DNA from: Parus major
Lineage: Eukaryota; Chordata; Aves; Passeriformes; Paridae
NCBI RefSeq assembly: GCF_001522545.3
Contig: NC_031776.1
Location: 23,035,995-23,099,994, forward strand
Length of the DNA: 64,000 bases
Reading direction: 5' to 3'
Both the position numbers and the translations under genes were made by a program. The notes under the pieces were generated by a model, which did no database searches, had not been told where the DNA came from, and was given only the letters and a program-made list of their open reading frames with translations. Positions 48,882-58,330 of the stretch are shown here, one piece after another. Position 1 is the stretch's first letter. Each line of letters opens with the position of its first letter.

Positions 48882-49642
48882 AAAGCCCTTTGGCAGCCTC
48901 TAAAGGCAAGAGCCAAGCACCATTACCCAGCCTGATGGGACGTTTCCATGTGGGATTTGATGCAGGTGTGCCCCACACCTCTCCTCCACAGATCATTACA
49001 CCTCTGCAGACCCCATGAGGCATCTCAGTGTCACCACTGCAACTGGCCATGCCCAGCACAGTCAGAGACGTGCCCCTGCTCCTGCTGCACGAGACCCGTG
49101 AACAGGACACTTGCCAGGGCATGGAGCAGCATTTGGGACCGTGCCATTCGGCTTATCCTGCTAGGAAACACCATGTTCAGTGGCAGCTCTGTCATTTCTC
49201 CTGCTGTGATAGGCACGCATTTAATGACCTGCCATGGTAATTTACATATGTCAGCAGAGACAGAAGCAGATAGGTTTGTGCAGGCTGAAAGTCCCAAATT
49301 TCCTTTTCTCTTGCATAAAAAACTCAGGGAAAAAAGAAGAGTGTCTGTGACAAGAATATTGTGTCCTGCAGAGAAGGGATGAACACACCCAGCCCCTTTG
49401 CAGGTCAGTATGACACAGTCATTGTTCCTCTGAGTGTTACATGGCTTGTTCAGCTGGGGCCTGCTGTGACACACTTAAGCTCCTAAAGCGCACCAAGTGA
49501 CAAGCCCTTCTTTTCCTTTGAGAAATATTCCCATATTCCACAGGTTACAATCCATTAGGAAACAACCTTGAGCTGAAAGTTAGGGCTGAGATTTCCCACT
49601 GCAGCAACATACAGGATACTTTTTTGATTTGCTACCCACCCA

Positions 49643-49684
49643 GAAAGAAAAAAAAAAAGAAAAAAAAGAAAAAAATTTAAAAAA
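49643..49684. repeat. (AAAAG)n-like A-rich tract
   Basis: Adenine runs are separated by single G residues, giving a purine-only tract of about 35 bases. Degenerate simple repeat. Confidence 0.85.
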
Positions 49685-51445
49685 GCATACAGCTAAATAA
49701 AGTGAAGGTTCACAGCTCTGACAAAGCCTTTCAGTGGGAATCTGGGACGCTTTTCAAGTGTTACCGACTGCTTTATTTTCCCATGGCTCTTTCCAAGATA
49801 ATAATTGCTCCGCAGATGTTTCCCTCAGGACAGTGAGATGTTCAGGTACGGGGGCAAAAGCTGAGGCTTTGGGCTATCATTCACAAGGCTACTATTACCT
49901 GGTGTGCTCTTCAAGAGTGCAGTCTTTTTCCCATCACAGAATTTCTTAGGTGTCTGGCTTATCAGAAACACTGTAAATTTGAGCCCTCTGGCTAACTGTG
50001 CCGGATTTATGTGAATGACACATTTGTGTCTGTGCGCAACATGAATAAGAGGCGGTAAGGTGGTTTATTTCTGCCACACACGATAACTCGCACATGCCCA
50101 AATGCACAATTCTAAAATATGTTACTCAGCACTTCAGGAAGATATCTGAGAAGATTTCAGCTTCCAGCTTTTGATATATTACCAGTTTTTTTACAAGTTC
50201 TGCAAATTGAAAATGCAATGGTTTCTGTTTAGTCTTCTACTGTGCATCTGTTTTTCTCTGTCCTTACACTGGCAGAAGCAAAGTGTACTCTCCTTTGCTT
50301 GAGGATGGAGTACCACCTTAAGAAGAAGAGACTTTGCTTAATGCTCCCAGTGCCACAGCAAAGGTGGTAGTTACCTTTCTTCCCAGTAACACTGCCACTT
50401 CTGCCTCCTTCATTTAAAAATAGGACCCATTAAGCAAATGACTCAGGCCTTGAGAACAACTATCCTCTCGTGTGATAATTTGAGCTCTGTAAAAGTCAGC
50501 CCTATGGGCACTGAGTCACATATCCTTGTGGACACTGTTTATGACTGCTTGTGATGGATATGGTTGTACAGACCCAGGTGACTGCAGGAGCAGTTCACAT
50601 TTGTGGAACCAGTAGTGGGCATTGGACAGCTTGGCTTTGTCTTGGTGGGAAAATGTTGGAGCAGATGATCACAGTTCTGCTCAGAGATCTATGGACTAAA
50701 CCTTGCTCCAAGGAACAGAAATGGCAGGTTTGGGTACCAAGTCAAACCCAAAAGCAGGCAAGCCACACTGGAAGTGGGTTGGACAGAAGCATAAAGCATA
50801 TCAAAGGAAATCCTGTTTCATGTCATGTTTATATCTCATGAGACAGAAAAATCACCCTCTTAAAAGAAATGATGGCACAAAGCTATTTCTTTCTTGCTTC
50901 CAAGTCTGCTCACAAAACACTGGCTTTGCCTAATTTGAAAAGATATGGCCCAGAGGTGAAAATTTCCATGACTCTTCTGTAGAAGTAGAGAAGGGGACTT
51001 CCCACCACCCACTCTCTCCAGAAATGATGACCACCCAACAGCTCCTCAGAACCTGACCAGAGGTCATTCTGATAATCAAAAACTCTTCCCACACAGTAGC
51101 TTGTATGCAGGACCTCTGAAGTTACAAGGAACAGGTTGTTCTCTTTCCTCTGCCCCCGTAGAGTCAGCCAACCTGTATGTCACACGCTTCCAGACAGAAC
51201 AGAGGTTCTCTTTTCTCTGCTAGAGCAGGGGAGAGAAGGCAGTGGGAAACCCTGAATGCAGCTGCAAAACTTGGCTGTGACTTGGTTGGGAAGGACATTG
51301 AGTACTACAAAGGTCTAGCCAGACAGAGGTTCCTACAGAGCTGAAAGAATATTATACTCTGCCTCACATTGCTCTTTTAAACTGGTGTTTCTTTGCTTCT
51401 CTCACATATAACAATGGAGGGATATTTTCTGCCTAGTCACATTCA

Positions 51446-51462
51446 CACGCACACACACAAAC
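51446..51462. repeat. Short (CA)n repeat
   Basis: About eight CA units with one G interruption are present. Confidence 0.85.
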
Positions 51463-52003
51463 CAGCCTGGACAAGAAGCCAGATATATCACTTGGGATCC
51501 AATCCAACAGTCTCCTAGAAATAGAAAGCCAACAAGAGAAAACACTTGGTCACTGCCAGACTCCAGTACCTCTGTCTGAGTTGAGCCCCATGGAGCCAAA
51601 GCGGTCACTGTAATGTCAGGGCATTGGATTTCATCAAATCTGGGTTCCTTGCAGGGAGATGTGCTTGGGAAAGGCAGCCAGCCCCACAGCCCATCTGAGG
51701 GAGTGATCTTTGATCGGCAAAGTTTCCTGAGGTGGTGCCAAAAGCCCGTACCACCGCCTGTTTCACTATGAGCGCCAACGCTCTTGCGCCACAGAAAGCA
51801 GCAGTAACTGTTTCCCATGCAAACCTCTGTCCCCAGAAGCTCAGAACTGTGCCTGAGCATCGCTGGCTAAAGCCTGAGTACACAAGGAGTGGACCATATC
51901 TGGTCTTGCCAACAGTCCTTTTTTAAGAGGACAAACAGACCAAAAAATCTAATAGCCCTACCTTTGTCCCCCAGTGCACTGAGATCCAACTTGGAGCAGT
52001 AGT

Positions 52004-52152
52004 TCAAGGGATCTCTTTAAACCTCAGCATAAATTCACATTCCTGGAGAAGCTGCCCAAAATCGCCATGCTGGACTAAATCCAGATCTATTTTAGATGTG
52101 GCATCTATTTTATGAGCGAGCATAAAATCCTCCTTTCTTCCCATTGCACAAT
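52004..52152 (-). CDS. Candidate terminal coding exon, minus strand, unrecognised product
   Basis: The minus-strand acceptor is very strong: gccttttccttctcctccta then G, an almost pure pyrimidine tract before TAG at 52153-52155. After two bases completing a codon, 48 codons are open to a TGA stop at 52004-52006. The peptide is CAMGRKEDFMLAHKIDATSK followed by an acidic, leucine-rich, probably helical segment and ends FKEIP. No family is recognised. No donor of quality lies inside, so it would have to be a last exon. A canonical poly-A signal for it was not found nearby. Confidence 0.22.
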
Positions 52153-52199
52153 CTAGGAGGAGAAGGAAAAGGCAAGGGGCACACCTTTCCCCAAACAAT

Positions 52200-52330
52200 C
52201 AGCTAATTAATTATCACATGCCTGGGTGCAATGCTTTCAGCAAAGCCTTGTCTACGTGCTAATTAGTATCATTATCTGGTGCCCCAAGGAATGAGCTTTG
52301 ATTACCCTTCTCTTACTGATTATACAGGAA
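52200..52330. promoter_or_regulatory. Dense homeodomain/GATA/TCF-like motif cluster (possible enhancer)
   Basis: Within 130 bases there are gctaattaattatc (52202-52215), gctaattag (52258-52266), an attatctgg GATA-type site near 52270, and ctttgatta (TCF/LEF-like) near 52297. Such dense clusters are typical of developmental enhancers, but every motif is short and the assignment is inference only. Confidence 0.2.
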
Positions 52331-55195
52331 AAGCTAGGCAAATGCTTCCACAGGTCATAAAATTATCTCAGCTCTTCTTGAAGCCCATCTACAGCCCTTA
52401 GCTCTCTGACCTGCTGTGCTGATGAGTCATCCATGCATTGGCTGGAAATTATCTTTCTTACCAGTTAGCACCTGCCACCAGATGACCTGGCATGCAGGCA
52501 TATAAAAATTGTAGCCTTTTATGACATTAAGCTATTTCTGTAGATTTACATATTTTTTAGTAGTAGATGTGGTCTAATGGAGCAGGCACATTTACCTGGG
52601 TCATCTTCTAGAGAAGCAGTTCTAGCCCAGACTGTTTGGTGACCCCTGACCAGGCTGTGTAAGAAGAATTTAACCTCCTACATAGGCTTGTCTATATCAT
52701 TATTCTAGTTTCTGTAGACATGTTTGATCTGGACCCCTTAAATCTCACTTTCAACAACCAACATAACCCTGGACTCAAAGGTCCTCCAGGCTCCCTGGAG
52801 TAAGAAAAAGAACATGGCATTTCCTGCAAAATATTCCATGATCTCTCAGCTCTTCCCTCTGTGCTGTGCTGTGGACGTGTCCCAGCAGATCAGCCCCTTC
52901 CACTTCTTCCCTGGATTGTTAAGGGTAAAAAGCACCAAAAAATTGTTGACTGCTCACAGGGTCTTCCTGTGATGTGATTTTCACTAGTAGAAGTCACATT
53001 TCATACCCGTGTGCCCAAACATTTTGTGAAACCAAACATTATCTGTAAGAATTATGACACTGGTGCTTTATATGCTCACTCTACTTCAGAATGGAGCTTG
53101 GCGCTTATGAAAACAAGTATAATTAGCTGTGTCACTCAGCTCAAGATAAAACTTGATAAAACCTACTTTCAAACAAGGTGCCAATCAAACTAATGCAAAA
53201 TAACAGTGAGCCATCCTTTCTTCACAGCTAGTTTAATAGCATGAATTAATAACCACAAAGCACTTAGTTCAGGGGAGCACTTCTGTGATAATTAAGGACA
53301 GCAACACTCATGAGCAACACTTTCACCTCTCTGTGGGCAGCTGCCTTTTCTGCTGCATCATGGAGGGTGATGGAGGGAGGAAAAAGGACTTGCAAGCACA
53401 AGAAACTAACGTTGTCATAGGAAGAAAGAGAAGGAAAAGGGGCAAGGTCAAGGGCTCAGCACTGTCTCACTTCTGACAGAAATGTGTAAGAGTCTGTGGT
53501 CAGTAGCTGGGTGCCCTTTTGCCTGCAGGATACAACTAAAATAGCTGATAGTGAAAGCAAAAGAAAATTAAGTGCAAGCAGGTATATTTTCAGTTCTCTG
53601 AGATAAGGCCCATCATGTGTATCTACAGTGTTTGGTGGGGACAAGACCAGGGCAGGAAAGACTTTGTAAAATCCTAGAAGTGCTTGTCAACCCACAGAAA
53701 CAGGAACATTGTCCAAAGAGCTGAAAAAACAATAGACCAGTATATTGCCAAACTGCAGAAAATGGCTGACTCATGCAATTATCAGTGCCACTATCACCAA
53801 GCAGAACAATATGCCCAAATTGAAAAGGAATGTTAGAAAGACATGGGAAGACTCAACTGAGCCAGTCACATGCCAGTTTCAAAATCAGGGCTGGAAGGAA
53901 GCCGGGTTGTACGAGATTGTACATTGTACAAGACAAAAATTTGCAAATGTTCTCATTCATCTTCCTGTCAAGCTGAGTGGGCACCCAGAGCAAAGGCCCA
54001 GCTGCCAGAGAAGAGCTCTGCAGCCACGCTGACCTGCCACCCTGTGTAGTCTGATACACAGAGGAGGTGAAGGCTGGCATGTCATCTTATGGAGTCTCTC
54101 AAGAGTAGGAGCCAGGATCCAGGACTGATAAAACTGCCTGGCCCTCTCACAGAGCCCATCACCCAAGACAAAACAATAAAGAACTTCAGCCAGCACTTAG
54201 CAGTCAAAGAAAGCACATTTCACATGCTGTACCTTCATTTTTTATCTAGGAATGGCTTCCAGCTTATGTTCTGCTAGAATAATGAAACTGTCAGGCACAA
54301 GGTGAGTTTCCCAATTTTAATAAATTGAATTCTACTAAATTAAAATTTTTAATTGCTAACACACTCTCATAGAAACAGACAAAACCCAACAAAAGTGTTA
54401 GGTCATTCTTAGATTTCTTCTTGTGGTTGTGATGGTCTACACAGCTATTAATCTTAAAGTACACTTTTGGATACACCTATACCCATCCATACTACTAATC
54501 TGACCACTGTTAGAACCTGGAAAAAAAGTGTAACATGGAAAAAGGAGTCTCTGACTAAGAATAAAAATCTCAGCCTTGGACTACCGCACAATCCCCAGTC
54601 AGGATCTAGTTTGTTCCTCAAAATAAATCATGTGTCCAAGGAGGAAGAAACATCAGGGGGAAACATAAATCCTGTTTTGTGCAGCAGGCTGGTAGTGGCC
54701 ACGGACTTCACTGCTGCCAAACACCAAGAATCAGGTGAGAGCAGAAGCTACAAGCTCAGTAGAAGGAACTGAAAGGGAGACACCCTGTGTAGACCCTGCT
54801 GATTGTGCTCATTCTTATGAAACCACTCCTGGACACTTCTGGAAAAAGGTATTTGTCTAGGCATCATCTTTTCTGCTCAGTAACTATGAGGACAGATGCC
54901 AGAACACACCTCACCCATCAAACAGTGAACAGATTCATGTGGTCACAAGACAGATGCTCATTAATCTCCAGCCCACCTGTGTAATGTTAAAATGGGAAGA
55001 GGAGCCTCCTAAATCCTGTTTTCTATGAGCACAAGTTAACACTCTCCCTTCCTCTCTGAGCTAAATTGTAGTTTTGTAGAATTTAAGATGGCTGTCAGTG
55101 TATTAACTACATGGGCAAAACATGGTATATATTTGTATTTGCTATGTCTTATAAACAAGACATGGTATAAACAAGAAGGTACAGTGCTGATGTAT
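52331..55195. other. Unannotated unique sequence
   Basis: No recognised gene or interspersed repeat in 2.9 kb. Open frames are short. Confidence 0.5.
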
Positions 55196-55221
55196 AAGGA
55201 GTGAAGACTTCTTCACTCCTT
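55196..55221. repeat. Inverted repeat: 12-bp perfect arms, 2-base spacer
   Basis: Arms aaggagtgaaga and tcttcactcctt flank CT. A stable short hairpin or dimeric binding site is possible. Just upstream, tataaacaaga occurs twice within 30 bases. Confidence 0.85.
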
Positions 55222-55417
55222 GAACCTGCTTTTTGTGGAAGGATGGGTCCCAAATCCATAATAAATAAAAATAAATTTTAAATAAAAATATCCAGTGCAC
55301 CTGAGCAAACCCTGTTCTCCTTAGCTGGAAAATTGCTGAGGTCCTGGAGCAGAGCATGGCAATATTACATGAAGTTTTGCAACAGAATAATGAGCCACAG
55401 TCCTTGTCATCACCTGT

Positions 55418-55740
55418 CCTGGCTGAATTGGTCACGTGGCCTGCCCGGTTTCTGAGCAAAAGCTGATTTGTCTGTGAGGAAGCTATTTTTAAGAACAAGT
55501 ACCGACCAATTGCTCACAAAGCCTTCATTATTTAATTCTGCACTGAGGACTTTGCAGACACGAAAATGCTTTTATATGTTGCACATAGACGTGAGTCTGT
55601 ATATTTTCCTTTCTTTTTACAGAGCAAAAGTTGGAACAAAGATAGCAGAACTAAACCAAAGTCCCTTTTTCTTGCTGATAATCCTCTTGGACCCATTCCA
55701 ATTCCGTGTTGTTGAGTAACTCTTTCCTCTCTTGCAGAGT
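55418..55740 (+). repeat. Copy A of a diverged local duplication
   Basis: This segment aligns by eye to 57320-57645 in the same orientation, about 1.9 kb downstream. The clearest match runs from 'ccaattgctcacaaagc' (55505 and 57412) through 'gaaaatgcttttatat' to 'tggaacaaagatagcagaa', at roughly 70-75% identity in the core and lower at the edges. In both copies a pyrimidine tract and CAG precede the 'TGGAACAAAG' block, and the same frame is open across it (MLLYVAHRRE... in A), with a shared WNKDSR peptide. Both may be diverged duplicated exons, or two copies of an unrecognised dispersed repeat. Confidence 0.7.
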
Positions 55741-56101
55741 TTGCATCCATTGCCTCACACTCTGTATTTTCTTGAAACTCTGCATACTCTGTAAACAGCT
55801 GGTCTGTTGCTTGCCATCACCAACACCTCTTCCTACATTTGGGGCTTTTCTTGAATGATGGGAGACACATATTTCATAAACCAGTTGAGTTCCACAGAGC
55901 CGTAAGCTCCTAGACCAGTGAACATGTAATCCTGCTGTAAGGGGAGAATCAGTGCTTGTTATTTAAGTGCTAAATAATGGTGTTTCCATGGCTACTGAGA
56001 AAGGGCATTTTTATCTTTGGTGTTTTAAAGGAAGAAGTGACATCGGAAAGTTTCTTCTGTAGAAGAATTCTTGTAACTCCATATTTTTTTCCTTGTTTTA
56101 G

Positions 56102-56151
56102 ATCAGTACAGCATCAGACAAAAGATGATTTCTTATCAATCAGATTCTGAG
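56102..56151 (+). CDS. Candidate small internal exon, plus strand, precursor of a cysteine-rich peptide
   Basis: The 50-base segment is bounded by a strong acceptor (atttttttccttgttttag, ending 56101) and a strong donor GTAAGG at 56152. Only the frame in which two bases complete a codon is open throughout. It gives 16 codons, QYSIRQKMISYQSDSE, and ends at a codon boundary. That phase matches the candidate last exon at 57798-57980 exactly. It contains a dibasic-like RQK. No upstream exon with a signal peptide was identified. The small size means that the open frame itself carries little weight; the splice signals and phase match are the support. Confidence 0.28.
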
Positions 56152-57319
56152 GTAAGGGTCTCAAGTATCTTTTCAGGGCAGTTAAAATATTCCATTTCTA
56201 GGGAATAATTGGATCTTATTTTCTGTACTTTTGACCTTCATCTTATAATGCATATTATAAAAATAAAAACTATATTTTTAAAAAATTGGACAACTAAAAT
56301 TATTTTCTAACCAGAAAATATTAGCTTTACCAAAAACTTATCTTGATATTGAGCAAAATCCATCTGTGTTTCTGAAGTTTATCTCTTTCCATGCATTTCT
56401 ATTTTATGCAAGAAAATACCTTTCCTTGGGAAATTTCCAAAACACTTTTATTCATGGTGCTGTCTGTTTGGGTAGCATCTGAGCATCAGTCTCCTAAAAT
56501 CTAGAGACAGGTTCTCAAAGGAGAACAACAAAGTATTGTGAATTTCATGTCTTCAAAAGCAGCCCACCCTCTAACTGTGATTTTGTTTACTCAAGTCCTC
56601 TGCATTTTATTACCACGAGCTTATGCTGGGTTACAGGGCAGGCAAATGAGAGGCAATTAATTCCTTGGGCAGACCCAGCAAGTCTCACAGTAGCTCACTT
56701 GGGCACTGTGGAGATTATAAACATGCAAGATATTCCATATATTTTACTGCCTGAGGTTTCCTCCTAAATCCTTTTAGCTCTACAGCCACTCCTGAGTTTA
56801 AGTTTCTCCAGATAATGCCACAGGCCTTGTGGCACTATTTGTACAAGGCTGTACAAACCCCAGGCAGGTGTAATTACACAAGCTGAGTCACACCTATGAC
56901 TATAGTATGGACTTCACTCCCAAGGGATTCACTTCTGAATTGAGCCTAACTTCCTGAGACTGCAGGAGTTGCAGCAGAGAAAGGACCTTAAGGAGAAGGA
57001 TCAATCTAATAAACCAGCAAGATGACCAGCACTGCATGTTATAGTCACCAGCTGCCAAACATGGCTAGGTATTTGCTCTACCAGCCAGCAGACCCTGCAG
57101 AACCACAGATTTTGATGGTGGCCCTGTTCCACAAAGGGTAGATTGTCTTCATCAGAGTTGCCAGCATAAGCCCTTGAGGCATCGCAGCTGGCCCCTGAGC
57201 TGGCCTTCTTCTCAAAAACCCTCATATCCTGCTGAAGCTTGCCAGCCAGAGGACATTTAAGAGCCAGACTGGTTTCTCAATAGGAATAAAAAAAACCTCC
57301 TGATTAGATCACCCCCTCT

Positions 57320-57645
57320 CACCTGTGCTGAACAGATCAGATCTCTTGGTCCTCCTATATTTCACGGAAGCCAAGTTTTTGCTGAGGCTTTTTTTAAAGA
57401 ACATACACCAACCAATTGCTCACAAAGCATCCTTTCTTTAGTTCTACAACAGAGGCTTTGCAGAAATGAAAATGCTTTTATATTTTGCACAAAGCCAAGA
57501 GACCATATATACCTCTCTTTGTTTTCAGGGGGAAACTTGGAACAAAGACAGTAGAAGTAAATCAAAGCTTTTTTTTTTTTTTTTTTGGCCAGCACTCTTG
57601 GGTCTGACCCAGGCTCTTGAGTATCTGTTTCTGTGCTCTCTGGAC
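57320..57645 (+). repeat. Copy B of a diverged local duplication
   Basis: This is the downstream partner of 55418-55740. It is distinguished by an 18-base poly-T run (57569-57586) inserted where copy A has CTTTTTCTT. The frame corresponding to copy A is open here too (MKMLLYFAQSQETIYTS..., 57466-57663), with the WNKDSR motif kept, but the poly-T turns it into a phenylalanine run. That suggests decay or that neither copy is coding. Confidence 0.7.
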
Positions 57646-57797
57646 AGCCATGAAAAGCCATAGGGTTGCATGTGTTATTAATGGTTTGACTGGTTTTGAT
57701 GGTTGAGCTACAAATGCAATGGCAATGTGAGGAAGGATCACACAGAGAGCAAGAGAGAGTCCCTTCTAACAGAGCTACCTGATGCTTCTCCCTGCAG

Positions 57798-57980
57798 GCT
57801 GCTGTTCAGCTGGAAAGAAATTATATCAAGACCAAATGGAGGGGAATTGGTTTAAAGACCAGATTGTGTCTATCTTGCAAGTGGGATGACAAAGTCTACG
57901 TGGAATCCTGGAATAGTCTAAATGACAAATGTCCACTGATGCAGCCATGTAAACACCACAGGAAATGTGTCAGGAGATAG
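57798..57980 (+). CDS. Candidate last exon encoding a basic cysteine-rich C-terminus, unrecognised family
   Basis: An acceptor (tgatgcttctccctgcag, ending 57797) is followed in phase 0 by 60 open codons and a TAG stop at 57978-57980. The frame joins without shift to the candidate exon ending at 56151. The peptide begins AAVQLERNYIKTKWRG and then has five cysteines at residues 24, 27, 45, 51 and 57 of the exon, spaced C-x2-C-x17-C-x5-C-x5-C, with three tryptophans. It ends in the basic KHHRKCVRR. The composition resembles small secreted cysteine-rich peptides, but I match it to no known family, including defensins or chemokines. Poly-A signals AATAAA lie at 58113-58118 and 58308-58313. The odd cysteine count would need a partner from an upstream exon. 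A chance open frame remains possible. Confidence 0.32.
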   Translation, partial: AAVQLERNYIKTKWRGIGLKTRLCLSCKWDDKVYVESWNSLNDKCPLMQPCKHHRKCVRR

Positions 57981-58307
57981 CACTGCCCAACATTTCAATT
58001 TTTAAACATTTCCATTTTTAATTTGAAAAAGATTACAGAGACCATGAATCTTAGGAGCAGAGAGACAGTTCTAGCCCCGACCCACAGTGCGTCACTGGTC
58101 ACAGCAGGGAGAAATAAAATCCCTGCCAACATGGGGGAGTACTGTGTTGAATCTGAAACTTTTCTTTCTCCCTTGAAAAAGAGGTTGTTAGCTGAGAACT
58201 CGGGTGTCTCAGAGAGGATTTGCTGCAGACCCAACCACCATGCCCATTCAATGACTCATTTGAAAACAACCATTTTCTGAAAGTCTTTGTTTATGGATAT
58301 TTGAGCA

Positions 58308-58313
58308 AATAAA
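58308..58313 (+). promoter_or_regulatory. Possible polyadenylation signal AATAAA
   Basis: A canonical hexamer 328 bases after the stop codon of the candidate last exon, followed by a T/G-rich stretch (aatgtttctgtttctc). A second hexamer lies at 58113-58118. Relevant only if that exon is expressed. Confidence 0.3.
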
Positions 58314-58330
58314 TGTCAGCTCCTCCTCTC

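Larger units (their letters stand above)
48882..52003. other. Unannotated unique sequence
   Basis: Open frames of up to 152 codons (minus strand 51402-51860) occur, but two frames of the same strand are open together at 51605-51883, so low stop density explains them better than coding. An A-rich tract (49643-49684) and a short CA tract (51446-51462) are listed separately. Confidence 0.45.
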
